This document shows positions 11,169-24,590 of a stretch of 64,000 bases of DNA, one piece after another. The translations under genes were made by a program, and so were the position numbers. Where the stretch lies: the NCBI GenBank assembly GCA_033675265.1, contig JAUJYZ010000767.1, positions 1-64,000 on the forward strand. Direction: 5' to 3'. Every line of letters begins with the position of its first letter. The stretch's first letter is position 1. The notes below the pieces were generated by a model. The model was not told where the DNA came from. It ran no database searches and saw only the letters and a list, made by a program, of their open reading frames with translations. The DNA comes from Actinostola sp. cb2023. Its lineage: Eukaryota > Cnidaria > Anthozoa > Actiniaria > Actinostolidae.

Positions 11169-11795
11169 TGGAAGAATTGAAAGATCAAGTACCATTTCAC
11201 TGTATTATAGTAGGACCGACGAATTGCGGCAAAACAAAATATTTAGTTGAGACTCTAAGAGGAGCATATAGAAATGTTTTTGAATACGTTGTTCTTATTT
11301 GTCCAACCTATTCGAAAAATAAAACTTACCAAGGTTTCGCAAATAAGGATCCAAGGTTTATTGTTCTATCACCAGAATCTGATAATACAGATGAGATAAA
11401 TGATTTGCTTTCATGTTGTCAAACAGTATTCTCTGGTACGAACACATTAATAATATTAGACGATTGCGCATTTTCAAAGGATCTCAAACAAAGATCAAAC
11501 AAGTTTATTAAATTAGCATTCAGTGGGAGACATGAAGGGTTATCCCTATGGGTATTAACTCAACAATTATCATCTATAGCTAAACCATTTCGAGAAAATG
11601 TTGGATGTATTATTTCATTTTATAATCCTAATCTTCTATGCGAAAAAAACTCTGTTTGAGGAATACGGTGGAAATATGCAGCTTGAAGAACGGAAGTCTT
11701 TTATTAAAACATTAAAATCAGAAAAATACTCAAGAATGTGCTTTTGTTTAAGACATCCTTATAATCATTATTTGGAAATTCCGGGTAATATATAA
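11168..11795 (+). pseudogene. Polinton A32/FtsK-like packaging ATPase, one frameshift
   Basis: Walker A is VGPTNCGKTKYL near residue 17. Walker B is TLIILDDCAF near residue 95, followed by the SGRHEGLSLWVLTQQ sensor-like segment. This matches genome-packaging ATPases of the A32/FtsK-HerA group. ATG 11168 overlaps the capsid stop. Frame is lost in the 7-A run at 11643-11649, after which about 48 codons continue in another frame to TAA at 11793-11795. A homopolymer indel could be biological decay or a sequencing error. Location next to the capsid gene supports the packaging role. Confidence 0.8.
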
Positions 11796-11896
11796 TGACA
11801 TCAATTCTTGACCAATATGATGAAGAAGAAATAGTGGAAAAGAAAAAGAAAAAACCAATGAAAAATGATACCTCTGATGTGGAAGAAAAGAGATAA
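11795..11896 (+). CDS. Small acidic/lysine-rich ORF, probably the 5' part of the next gene
   Basis: ATG at 11795 overlaps the ATPase TAA. It encodes 33 residues rich in Glu and Lys and ends at TAA 11894-11896. The same frame stays open after that stop and runs straight into the 11951-12304 ORF, so the two may once have been one protein with a premature stop. No function is recognised. Confidence 0.4.
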   Translation: MTSILDQYDEEEIVEKKKKKPMKNDTSDVEEKR

Positions 11897-11950
11897 CAAC
11901 TTTGTATTCTCTCAGTACTTGGTACTATTGACCAATACACCGGTATTAAA

Positions 11951-12304
11951 ATGAGTCTAGGAGATGTTAAGAAGTTATCAGCAAAAGATGTGGATAAGTA
12001 TTTTAACAGATATCAAGCTGTATTAGGAAATAAAATAACTAATGGATTAGTTGATGCGGCATTAGAACTTGCTGTGAGGCTTGGATCTTATGTTGTTCCT
12101 ATTGATAATAATAAGGAATTGTGTGATGATCTACAGAATAATGAGATGTTGAAACAGGAATTGAATAATATCGCAGGATATTTTCTCCTCAAAGGCGGTA
12201 GATTGGTAGCTCTTAGCAGCTGTTTAGTTCAAATAGTTAAACATGTTAATTTCAAGACTACTGACGATAAGGTTAATACAGATATAGAACATGCAAATAT
12301 ATGA
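11951..12304 (+). CDS. Conserved-looking Polinton-associated protein, 117 aa
   Basis: Starts MSLGDVKKLS and ends ...IEHANI. It is mostly helical by composition, with a hydrophobic, glycine-containing segment near the C-terminus (about residues 75-100). No catalytic motif was seen. It follows the capsid and ATPase genes on the same strand, so a virion or morphogenesis role is plausible by position only. An in-frame stop at 11894 separates it from a possible N-terminal extension. Confidence 0.5.
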   Translation: MSLGDVKKLSAKDVDKYFNRYQAVLGNKITNGLVDAALELAVRLGSYVVPIDNNKELCDDLQNNEMLKQELNNIAGYFLLKGGRLVALSSCLVQIVKHVNFKTTDDKVNTDIEHANI

Positions 12305-12365
12305 AAACTTAGAATTGAATTTATCTATTTCAGACTATACTGACAAAGAGCATGCTGTATGGTTT

Positions 12366-12975
12366 AAAATTACAATGGCCTGAAACAATGATGGTAGATC
12401 CTGGCACTGAATTTAAGGGCGAAGTTACATCGATTATGAAAAAACAGGAGGGAAGAATACAAAGATCAGAAGCTGGAAATCATAGAGCACAATCATTAGT
12501 TGAGCGTGCTAATCGAACTATTTCTGAAAAGTTATTCAGCCATCAATATGCTCAAGAAATGTTAGAAGATGGTAGATCCCGTGAATGGGTGGAAAGATTA
12601 CCTGATGTCATAAAATCTATTAACAGCGGAGTAAAGAGAATTACTGGAGATACACCTAGCGAATCCATAAAGCTAAAAAAAGTGGATCAACAGAAAGAGG
12701 TTAATTATAAAAGACCTGTTGGACTAAAAGAGAAAAGATTACCCGCAGGTGTGAAAGTTAGATATTTATATGCTCCTGGCGAATTGGAGGGCGGTGAAAA
12801 AAGACGTGCCACTGACCCAATATGGTCTATGGAAATGCACGATATAACTAGAATACAGATATCACCTGATCAGCCTGTATTATATTTCCTTTCAACTCCA
12901 AAACGTTCTTTTGTTCGAGAGGAATTACAAGTCGTTCCTGAAGACAGTCAGCTACCGCCAGATAGTGTTTTATAA
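12366..12975 (+). pseudogene. Second Polinton integrase copy, 5'-truncated
   Basis: Homology to the 8948-9917 integrase starts at about 12366, in the region of the second catalytic Asp (MMVDPGTEFKGE), and runs through the catalytic Glu (LVERANRT) to the C-terminus without the frameshift seen in the other copy. The N-terminal half, including the first Asp, is absent. The ATG at 12352 is a chance in-frame start at the junction. By eye the two copies are roughly 90% identical, so they come from different Polinton insertions or lineages rather than a very recent duplication. Confidence 0.85.
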
Positions 12976-12979
12976 CTTT

Positions 12980-13138
12980 TCATCTTCCTTTTACAAACTT
13001 ACGCTTCGCATGTATCGGCATTTGTCTGCCGCCGAATGTCTTTTTACAGTTTGAACAGATTCTGTACATTACTCCACTAGCTGTATGATAGAATAATCTT
13101 TGTAACGGGAAAAGTTTCTTACACTCTGAACACTCCAT
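12980..13138 (-). CDS. Small zinc-ribbon protein, 52 aa, between integrase and polymerase
   Basis: ATG at 13138, stop at 12980-12982. It has MECSEC near the N-terminus and ICSNC in the middle, a CxxC...CxxC pair typical of zinc ribbons, then a basic tail (GRQMPIHAKRKF). It lies between the convergent integrase and polymerase ends of the right Polinton copy and is missing at the equivalent place in the left copy (around 8950). A nucleic-acid-binding or transcription role is a guess. Confidence 0.55.
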   Translation of the reverse strand: MECSECKKLFPLQRLFYHTASGVMYRICSNCKKTFGGRQMPIHAKRKFVKGR

Positions 13139-13159
13139 ATATGCTGGTGTGTTAAAACC

Positions 13160-16100
13160 TCAGATAGAGTGGGTGTGAATTTGATCTGTGAGAATATTCC
13201 TTTTATCATCTTCTCTTGACAAAGCTACTTTATTAACTGTTTCTGAAAAGAGCTGGTGCTTGTAACTTCTAATCACATTCATCTTTCGCATGACTTTAAC
13301 TCCAGAGAACAGGCAATTCTTATAATCATCAAATTCGAGATCTTTCTTTACAACAGACTTCTTAATGCCCTTACATTTCTTTTCCTCTTTTTCATCTATT
13401 TTGTAAGCGTACAGTTTACTTCTCAAACCGACGAACTCGGTTATTTCACCTTCTGCAGCAGTTTCATCTTTCATCATTCCAATTACTTTCTTATTAGCCC
13501 ATTTACCAATCGGATGATCTTTTGGATAAGCACTTGTATCAAATCTAGAATCAATATCATCTTGGATGTCTTTATAGAAATCTTCGCTCTCTATCTCATA
13601 CATCAGCGAGTCCGTATCTGTAAACAGCAGCGCCGATGTGTTTCTGAATTTTGGTTTGAAGTAGTTGTAGTGGAAATCGTACATGAGAGCTTTCGACAGA
13701 TCTAAAATAGCCATTCCCAAATAGACTGGCTTGTTAAAGACCAATTCTGTTTTTATCATGTGAATAGCACAGAGATGTTCAGAAAAGATGGTTCTACGAT
13801 AATAGTTCGGCTGCGAGATTAACTTTGCAGCTTGTTTCTCAGTTGTTACAAGTTTGATGTCTTGCCTGTTACGAATATTTTCCATTGTTTTACCAAACAC
13901 GCTGTTGTTCATCAGCTTGAAGAAATCCTTTTCAAAATCATTATTTGCTGCTGTTCTAAGTTCAGTGTTCAAGTTTATATACTTTTTCAACCAGTCCGAT
14001 TCGTTAAATGTAATTCCTCTGTGTATTTTTGTTATCTCCATTCCAAGACTCTCATACAACTTCAAGGTTTGATGATGCACAATATACTTTCTTCTATTTC
14101 TAGTCGTAGGAACTAACTTTTCAACTTTGTTCAAAGTCAAATGTTCTGGCGCTAAAGGATATTCATCGTGCAAATCACGCAGCTTCTCTGGATACTCCAA
14201 ATCTACTTCTAAAATACACGGGTATATGTACCAATGACGCAGTTTATCTTTACTCATCCATTTGAAACCGTCAGTGGGAAGCGGCTCTGACATAGCCCAA
14301 CCATAGAGATTATTTGCGTCAAGATACTTAATAAAGATAGATTTCTCATCCTTTCTATAATCTTTCATGTACTTATTATTTGCCTTTGCATACCGTTTAG
14401 TAATCATACTGACCCCGCCTCTGATTCCTTTTTCAACCATTAGAAGCATATCCACATCATTTAGAAGTTCGAGTTTGATTTCTGTCATCTTCAGCATAGC
14501 ATCCCAACTCAAACCTGGAGCTGTATAATACCAACACGGATCTAACTTGTAGTTTTCCATGCACACATCTCTAAAGGCTTCAAACGCATCCATCAACAGA
14601 ATTACATCAGAAAGTATACAAATCGTGATAATCCCTCATAGTGTTCATTTTGAAAACAGACCATACTTTCTGCGCGTGTTTGTAATCGGCTTCTGAAATA
14701 TCTGTATTATTGAGTTTGGAAAATAACTCTTCTTTTGGCGGTAAAGCTGTTTCATCTAACTTTGACAAACTATTCACATAATCATAAGGATAAACTCCTT
14801 TTCTCAACATCAAATCAAGTTTTTCACCTGTAAAGAACTTTGACATGTTTCTGAACTGTTCTTTTTTAAGATTTCCCACTAGCTTATCCAGACCCGATGA
14901 CATGAACTTAAAACTATCGATAAATCTAAGCTCTCGTTTGATGTAAATTGTTTTACCATCTTTCTCCCAAGTACCCACAACTATTTCCTTCTTGAATGAG
15001 ATGTATTTCGCTTCATTATTTGGAATGCAATCAATTTTACTTTCTGAAAACCCTAAGCTTTTTATAAACAAATGAGCGTCGTATCCGGCCAAATTATGAA
15101 ATATCACTGGAATGTGTTTAGGAATTCTATAGTTTAAGTTGCAAACAGCATGAGCAGCTCCACGATACTTTCCTGTTAAATGATCGTGGTCACGAACCTT
15201 ATCTTCTTTCAGCTTTTGATTACAAATGAAGCAATCAGTTGCATTCTCATACTCTATCCTATTATCTTCTGACATCAAAATATATTTTGCTTTTATCCCA
15301 GCCAGCTTTCTAATATCTTTTTCTAACCGCTCTACAAACAGCAATCCGATATCTTCATCTTCATCCGTTGCTGTGTATCTAACAAGCTTGGGTTCGAACA
15401 AATCATCGTGCGCTTTAATCCCATAGCAGAACCCCGACGGTTTATGCTTCTGATACTTTTCTGTATAGCTCTCATCTTCTGCATGCTCGCTGCTATTATT
15501 AATAGTTTTTGTAAAGCATTCGAAATCAGCATAAACTACAAAGGGTACTCTCATGCTACGATTATAGTTCTTGAACGAGATTGTAGAGCCTTTCTTCGGC
15601 AAAGTTATTTTAATTGATTGATGCTTCTCACAGTACTCAGAGTGCTTATCCAACGAAACCTCTGTTTTAAATGAAATGAGGCATCTTTCACATAAATATC
15701 TCTTTCCATTATGATTTGTAATTTGCGCTGAAAGCAATCTGCTCATACTCTTTATCCAACAATAATGATTGGTTTTATCATTTGAAACCAGCAGCAGATT
15801 GATTACCTGTTCTCTATCTTCATTATCACTAATCCTCAATGGATAGACGCTTTCTTTCCACCCGTAAACATTAACAGCATATTTAGGGTTGTTCTTTTCA
15901 AAGATTGAAATCTTATCCAACTGCACTGGAAACTCAAGGCCGCTCCAATCTAGCTTTTTTGCATTCTCTTTCAGAATCATGGAGACTCTCTCTGGATGCT
16001 TCTCTAGCATGAAAATAGATAATGTAACTGCCCATTTAAAGCACTGGTTATCTTTGTTTAGTATGTTAATTATAGCATTTTTCTTCTTTAACTTCAAGGG

Positions 16101-16553
16101 CAAATCGATATAAGATTTGCCTCTCAAGGGCATATATTTATCGAGACTAATATCTAAAGCCACAACTCTTCTGAATATCCATCCAGAACCCATATTTTGA
16201 AATGTGGCGAGCTTCTCTAAAATATTCTCTCGCATCTTTTCATAAACTTTACTAACATAAATAGAATCTGTAATCGTCTCTATTTCCGAGTGAAAGTACG
16301 GGATAGTAAAAGACTTCTTTTTATAAAACTCAACCTCCAATATAAGTTTCATTTTAAGAGGTTTTTCTTGTTCGTCTAGCAGATCAACAACATTATCCTT
16401 AGCACGATCAAGAAATGTTTTAGTATCCATTTTATCCCTTCCTTCTATTCTGTAAGTTCCCATAAAACCTTTCAACGCAGTCGCTTTCTTCTTTGTAATA
16501 TAGTAATCAGTCATAAGCCAATCAGAAATCTCCTTCAGCTCTTTCTCTCCCAT
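13160..16553 (-). pseudogene. Polinton protein-primed-type DNA polymerase B, split by one frameshift
   Basis: Two ORFs form one polymerase of about 1,130 residues. The N-terminal part (16553-14607) has a C2H2-like pair near residues 288-308, exonuclease motif YADFECF near 340, a treble-clef/HNH-like insert (CFICNQ...VRDHDHLTGKYRG, about 441-465) and HNLAGYDAH near 486. The C-terminal part (14596-13160) has DANNLYGWAM (Pol A), NNSVFGKTMEN (Pol B) and FTDTDS (Pol C). One extra base near 14615 causes a stop, with coding resuming immediately. Otherwise it is complete, the best preserved gene of the element. Role: replication of Polinton DNA. Confidence 0.9.
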
Positions 16554-16599
16554 ATATCCATAGGATTTATCTTCTCAAATACTATCCCCCACCCCGTGA

Positions 16600-17620
16600 C
16601 ACCACTTTATCAACAATTAAAGTAGGGGCCGGGTCTCAAAAAGGTCAAAATAGCTCCAATTCTGTTTTCAGAATTGGGGTGGAGTGAAACTCCCCTTTCC
16701 CCCCTACTCGGTTCCTTTAGTTATAAGTGCCAACATAAATAAACATGGCCATGGCATTAGTTAAACTTAATTATTAAAAATAATTATAACATGGCAAGGA
16801 AAACCTGTCAGACCAGTAGGTCGACGCAATAACGGTTCCTTATAAGTGCCAACATAAATAAAAACATGGCCATGGCATTAGTCAAACTTACTTATTAAAA
16901 TTAATTATAACATGGCATGGAAATTCTGTCAGACAATAACGTCGACGCGAAGGTTTCCTTTAAATGCCAAAAAAACAAAAAAAAGTTAAACAGAGGCACA
17001 CACCTCAAACAGTGGAACAGTCCACAACAGTACTGAAGATCCACACAGCCCTCAGTATTAATAAACACAATTAAAAACAAGAGGTACACACCTCAAACAG
17101 TGGAACATTCCACAACAGTACTGAGGGCCATATATCATCTCAAAAATATATGATATACACATGTACAATATGCTATAAACAATAAATATTGGTAATTTGT
17201 AATAAAGAATGAAAATATATAGCATACCATATAGTAATACATGTGATAGATAGACTTAAACATCATCAATAGAAAATATAAATGACATAAACAATAAATA
17301 CAGATGCAAATAAATTGTAATAAATAAACCTACTACAATATAGCCAAATAATATATGGTAATATGAAAAACATTGGTGCAGGTGTGCTGAACGTAGAATA
17401 TAATATGAAATATAGAGAGATGAAAACATCCCACATCCCCTATACAATAATTATAGGAGCACATGTATAGGTTGTACTAACTACACCTAATATATAGTTA
17501 TAACATATCGTAATACATGTAATATATAGATAGACATAAACATTCTACAATAGAAAATATGACTGCCATAAAATAATAGGTGCACATACTTTCTGAATAA
17601 TAAACAGTGGAACATAATTA
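16600..17620. repeat. AT-rich degenerate tandem repeats flanking the Polinton
   Basis: GTGCCAACATAAATAAA occurs at about 16728 and 16848 (two units of about 120 bp). CACCTCAAACAGTGGAACA occurs at about 17001 and 17090 (two units of about 89 bp). A longer pair, with ATAGATAGAC and ATAGAAAATAT in common, occurs at about 17220 and 17495. No ORF is supported. It may be subterminal Polinton sequence or an unrelated satellite. Confidence 0.7.
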
Positions 17621-17815
17621 TGGCCACAATGACCAAAATAAAATAGATAATGTATGGCACAGAAGACCAAATAAAATAAATATGTTACAAAAGACCAACA
17701 TAAATTTGGCACGGAAGACCAAATAAATAACTATGGCACAGAAGACCAAATAAAATAATATATGGCACAGAAGACCAAATAAATGAATTTGGCACCGAAG
17801 ACCAAATAACATACA
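17618..17815. repeat. Short tandem repeat, unit about 30 bp
   Basis: GGCACAGAAGACCAAATAAA and close variants recur about six times, with spacings of 28-36 bp. Confidence 0.85.
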
Positions 17816-18180
17816 TACATGTACAATAAAATATAATATTAAAGTCAGGCTTGGCACACATGAAGTCGCCGCAATAGCCTGACTAAAATTTAATATTGTT
17901 GTAATAATTGAATGTAAATATAGGTGTAAGCTTAATAATCGAGATAGTAAAATTATAAATCATAAAATATAATAATAAAAAATGAATGGCATAAAAATGT
18001 AATATATGATACATCAATACATTAATTAATGCTTGACTTACTAGTAATTCTTGGTTTTCACATGACGTCATCAAAAAGCTAAAATCCAAACTATTCACCT
18101 CACAAAACTGTTTGTTGGATGTGTTGTTTATATCGTTATAAGAAAATTATTACCAAAATAATTTTGTAATTTAGATGTTT
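17816..18180. other. AT-rich spacer, nothing recognised
   Basis: No ORF with recognisable content, no strong repeat structure and no RNA gene seen. Confidence 0.5.
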
Positions 18181-19760
18181 GGTTTTCGTTTTATTGCGAG
18201 TCAAATTCTGTCACGCAATACAGTCACGCATTTTCAAAAGCCACAGAAATAGGAAAATTCGTTTGAAATAATACGATTTTAACTTTGTAGGCGAAGGGGA
18301 AACTTTATTTTGATGGAATATAGCTATTGAAAAATTGAAGTATTTGCAATTAAACATGATTTTCAGTCTTCGTGATTTGGCCGCCATGTTGGTGTCGCTC
18401 GATGCGACACCAAGATGGCGGACCCATACATTTTAACCAAATTATGTGCATAAGCGATCGCTCATATATCTTCGTATCTAAAACTTCTTTTAACTAAAGC
18501 TTCGGCTGAGATATGTGGTTTTGGCTGCTCTTTCGGCCTATGAAGGTTTTGTTCTATATAAGTCCTGGGAAAATTTTCGCTGACGTAGGTGAAAACCAAG
18601 AATATTATATATATAAATGTATCGTGAAAAGTGATATTAAGCAAAATGCCAAAGGGAGAATCAGACAACTACGAACGAAAAGTGCGAACTGGTTGGACAA
18701 TAAGTTGTTTGGTTTGCCAGGGATGATCGAAGCTCCACAAAGCTATCGTCGAAACTATCGCAACTACATTTATAATCTTAGCAATTTAAGCTTATAAAGT
18801 AAAGCTAAAGCTCGTTTACATATAGTACATGCATTTTGACCAAGGTCAAATTCGCATTAACACGAGGATCGAAGCGTGCTTGTAGGTCGGAAGGCAAGAT
18901 ACGTGCATGCCGTACTATACTCTTTGGGGACTCCCCCCAATACCAAGTAAACTGCTAAAACTCGAACGATGGAGTAACAAATGATCCACAACAAACTCCA
19001 ACTGACTAGCCGTATCCCAAGCGACCAGATTATATCGAAATGATGTATAAATACACTCTCTTGAATAAAATAATCGTTCGACCGAATCGATCGACACGTG
19101 AAACGTATTCACATCCCTCACTAAGCACTTATACGATCAAAATACAAACTTTGTCGTACACGAATAATACAAAAGTTAGCATAAGTCCTTAAGCACCAAA
19201 TACTTAACTTTGAGAAGTAATTGAAGGACGAAGGATGGCCATTAATCCTGCTTTGATAAACAACGTCTTGGCTGATCGAGTATCTGGCGTGAATTGCACG
19301 CTACAATCACTCACGTGGGTTAGATTCCCTGAGGGGGTAGCTAATCTCAATAGCCTTGTACTTGACCCCAATATAACATGCCGGGATGTTGTCATGCCAA
19401 CAACTAATGTCATTCATATTAATATAACTTAACAGCAAATGCAGTCAGAGAAAAAACATAAAAATCCTATTCGCGAGCAAATATTTCATATAAATTTTCA
19501 GGTGGGGTCGATGTTTTGTATGTGGCCGAGTTATCGAAGTTTGAATTTTGTCACGCAACTTTTACTTAACGCTAGTCACGTCTCTGAACAGTCGTGGAAA
19601 ACAACAAATTTGTACCAAATTAATTTTTTTTAGTTTTATACATTTTTAGAAGTTCTATTTATAGTGAAATTATGTGATGTATATCAACTCTGAGCTTGAA
19701 TTAATTTTTTGAAATTTTGGCCGCCATGTTGGAAGACATCCATTTGTTTTCCAACATGGC
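18181..19760. repeat. Two diverged copies of a hairpin-bearing repeat
   Basis: GGCCGCCATGTTGG occurs at about 18379 and 19719, each followed within 35 bases by its partial reverse complement (CCAAGATGGCGG, CCAACATGGCG). Each is preceded by similar sequence including TCACGCA. The intervening ORFs (for example 18513-18797 and 19235-19432) have no recognisable features. Confidence 0.5.
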
Positions 19761-20204
19761 GCCGCTATACAAACATACTGGAATATTTGGGAATCGTTCG
19801 CCCATAGCTCAGTAAATAAATGTTCTTGTTCTCCAAAATTTGGACCAGAGGTGTTATTTTGGTAGCTCTACAAGCTCATAAGCTTTTTATTTTATTTGAC
19901 AGAGGAAATAATATTTCGAAATTTGAGAACAGTTGTATAAATTGAAATCGACGGCGTAAGCCGCCAAATACCACGTGGTTGCAAGCGAATACTTTTCTTG
20001 GAATAAAAAATGGAGACGTCGCGGCTTATTGTTTTGTAAACAACCGTCTCCGTTTGACCGAATTAATAGGTAACGGATACGGTTTACCTTGAGTGAATTA
20101 AACTTCAACTAAGATGACTTTTGATCGACGTCGAATATGAAAAAGGCCTGACACCGTTTGACAGGTCAATGTGTCGTGATTAATATGGAAGTTCATTGCT
20201 CGTA
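19761..20204. other. Non-coding spacer
   Basis: Nothing recognised. Sequence leads into the degenerate reverse transcriptase that starts at about 20205. Confidence 0.4.
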
Positions 20205-21402
<1,198 letters not shown>

Positions 21403-21489
21403 CATTCTCGTTGCCAGAGATCCTCCGTTTCGGTCCTCTCCCGAGAAGCTAGGCTCTGGTCGCAGCCATTTAAGAGCGGATGCCTGTAA

Positions 21490-22690
21490 GAATCGAGAAT
21501 TGACGGTCAACTCAAAATAATCGAATTTTATTTTCTTTCACCATATCATTCCTTTCAATGATCTATTTTAGGGGGAAATACTAAAAAGTTCCAGATAATT
21601 TTATTATAGGAGAAATTTGCAGTTTTTAAAAAACCGTTTGACAACTACGATAAATAACCATTTTTCAGCGAAATGATGAGGCAAATTTGAAGAGCCGGTG
21701 TGTATTTACCGTTTGTTCTACAACAATGATGTTAAGCTCACATAATAAACGTTTCGTGGTCTTTCTAACTATATAATTTATTTTTCTGTAACCTCGAGAG
21801 TTATTTTTTAAATTTGGTTTAAAATAGGTATACTAAGCACCATGTACAGAACGTTGAAAAATAGGCAAAGTTTGAGGTACAAAAGAGGGATCTGGTACCT
21901 AAAATTTCCAATTTAAAATAATGCCGTAGGAAAGCTTCACTATTCGTCTTTTAGTTGAGAAAGTGTCAGCCTCTAACTCGCAATGTAGCATTATTGGGAA
22001 ATAAAACTATAAGGTCACGGAATATCCAAATTGGCATTAATTTCGACCTATCGACGACATTTTTCTCGTTGAAACTCAAAACTTAAAGCCAAAACACGAC
22101 TATCTTGCACTTTTAATTGATCTCTGATGATGGAATATTATCTTTCAGAGCACAGGAATAAATTGAACCATATTTGAGATAAGTGAGTCGTCGATATAGA
22201 GTCCGCCAATGTAAAAATTAGCATTGATCGTCGAAAAAACAACATCCTATGAATGAAAAAAATTCAATTAGACTAAACGACGTTGAAATGAAATTTCACC
22301 CTTTCAAGAAAGAGTGAAATATATTTTTATTTTATATTTTATAATTACAACTATTATTTCATGCCGCAAAATGTAAATATTCGCAGGAAAGGAGCGAGAC
22401 TTGTAGCAGGTAAATTGCGTTACATGTTTGCAGTGTCAGCAAAGTGGTCATCGAGCCGTAGTATAAGCGTCATTTTCAAGGAAAACTCTGCTAATTTGCT
22501 TCTAAGTCTATATGAAGTAAGTTCTGAGCATTTCAGAGTGAAGAACAATAATTTTTGGAAACGGGCAGGCAATTATGCTAATTTTCACCATTGCAGGCGT
22601 TTATAATGTGGCTGAAATTGCTCAAATATGGTTGAAGCATAACGAGCCACAACGACTTAGTTACCAGAAAAATGACGAATACAAACATTG
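21490..22690. other. Left interior of the 12.3-kb element, no gene recognised
   Basis: Unique-looking AT-rich sequence. The ORF at 22361-22606 has no recognisable domain or splice context. Confidence 0.4.
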
Positions 22691-22699
22691 AATTCAAAC

Positions 22700-22905
22700 G
22701 TAACACCAAAATTAAAACTATACAATGACGAATACAAATGTAACACCAAAATTAAAACTATACAATGACGAATACAAATGTAACACCAAAATTAAAACTA
22801 TACAATGACGAATACAAATGTAACACCAAAATTAAAACTATACAATGACGAATACAAATGTAACACCAAAATTAAAACTATACAATGACGAATACAAACA
22901 TTGAA
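22700..22905. repeat. 40-bp tandem repeat, about five units
   Basis: TACAATGACGAATACAAATG starts at 22721, 22761, 22801, 22841 and (partly) 22881, an exact 40-bp period with almost no variation, implying recent expansion. No spacers are present, so it is not a CRISPR-like array. Confidence 0.95.
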
Positions 22906-23324
22906 TTTTGGCGGGGATGGAACACCATACTTATCACACATTTGGATAGCAGCCAAATATATGTTCACACTTACATACATGTCAAATATTTTTTTGTAGA
23001 AACAAATTTGTACAGTTTTCCTGGCTTTACTTCTAAGTGAAGTTCTTTTACTTTGTTTCCATCGAAGTAGCAATTTTTGAAAATCATGTAAATGTTCTTT
23101 CTTTGGTTGAAGATTGAAGAATGACTTCCATGACTTCCCTTGAAGGTTCTCATCTTGGGAGTCCATTCTGACAATGGGGGGCAGTTCTTGGAACCCAGTT
23201 CCCAAATATGCTTTACGTCATTCAACGACTCCACATTTCTTGGGATTTCCAACTCTCCAAGCCACTCCTCCACTGTTTGATTGGTTTTGTGATATGCAAG
23301 GTATATGTGGTATGTGTCAGGATC

Positions 23325-23490
23325 CCATGTGATGGTAGGTGGCCGAGTGGTGGTGGATGATGGTGGCAGAGTGGTTGTGAACGATGGTGGCAGAGTGGTT
23401 GTGGATGATGGTGGCCGAGTGGTGGTGGATGATGGTGGCAGAGTGGTTGTGAACGATGGTGGCAGAGTGGCGGTGGATGATGATTGGTTA
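23325..23490. repeat. 27-bp minisatellite coding for Thr/Pro/Ser repeats on the minus strand
   Basis: GATGGTGGCAGAGTGGT and variants recur about six times with a 27-bp period, so the reading frame is kept (9 residues per unit). Confidence 0.85.
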
Positions 23491-23755
23491 CTTATTGTGT
23501 TGACACATGGATACAAATAGTGATGACCAATATGCAATTTGTCAGGTAGCATGTGATGCAGACTCAAGACTGGTGTGATCAGGCAAACTAGTGGGAATAT
23601 GTGATGAGAACTGTTCAAGGAGTGATGAGATGTTGGAAAGAGCATTTATAATGTCAATGTTATTTGATGATGATGACGACGATGTTGTCGATGGAAGGAG
23701 TGGCTTGTGGACATAGTGCTGCAGTTATGGAAGTGAAGTCTTCCACCAAACTTGT

Positions 23756-23953
23756 AATAGACCTCTTTAGCTTGTATGCAAATTGCCCATTTCAGATCAT
23801 GTGATGTAAACATGATATTCTCTGGAGAATTGTTCCTTTATATTTCTGAAATTTATTCGTTCATATTGAAAGGACTAATTCTCCAGAGAACACCATGTTT
23901 ACATCACATGATCTGAAATGGGCAATTTACATACGAAGCTAAAGAGGTCTATT
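23756..23953. mobile_element. 198-bp foldback MITE
   Basis: AATAGACCTCTTTAGC at the left end and its reverse complement at the right, with arms of about 80 bp (GCCCATTTCAGATCATGTGA shared). It is almost a perfect hairpin around a 30-bp loop. The tip resembles that of the 36716-37598 element (AATAGACCT). Confidence 0.85.
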
Positions 23954-24590
23954 GATGGCTTCTCTCTCTCTTTTTGGATTGAATATCTCTTTCTGCCATT
24001 TTTTAAAGGCTTTCTGTGACATCAGTATCCTGTACAGCAAGGTAGAACATAAGATTAAAAATAGCAACAACAACAACAAACTACTTTGTTATATACAAAG
24101 TGTCAAAGCCCATTTTTCTTGGTATGACGATTCAACAGTATAACGCGAGGCATCAAATTTGACTGTTTCTCGGCAACAGCTCTAGGGAAAGCTGACGCAA
24201 CTATTCTGCTTATGTAAAACAATCATGGTTGCACTCCCTTAACACTAGATAAATGAATTTATTATAGTACTGGCCAAAAGTGCACTGTCATAGATTATCA
24301 AAATAATTTCAGTTCTTTGGTAATACAGTCTAACATACTGTAAATCAATCTCATTACTTGTTCAAAACTTCTTATGATGGTCTGACATGCATTGCCATAG
24401 TAGTAACCCATGATTCCAATCCCAGTGGGATTGTATCGGACTGCATTAGCTTTCATCCAATTAGAGTTTATTTTTTACTTATAATTAACACAATAGTTGC
24501 GTCTCCTTTCTCTTACACCTCTCTGCTTGTACTTTCTTAGGAAATATTTGGGAAAATAACTAACATACATGTACATACATGACTATTACT
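23954..24590. other. Spacer, nothing recognised
   Basis: No supported coding or repeat structure beyond an AAC-rich stretch near 24065. Confidence 0.4.

Noticed and set aside
18513..18797. 94-codon plus-strand ORF
   Set aside because: Follows a hairpin repeat and shows no recognisable features; likely chance.
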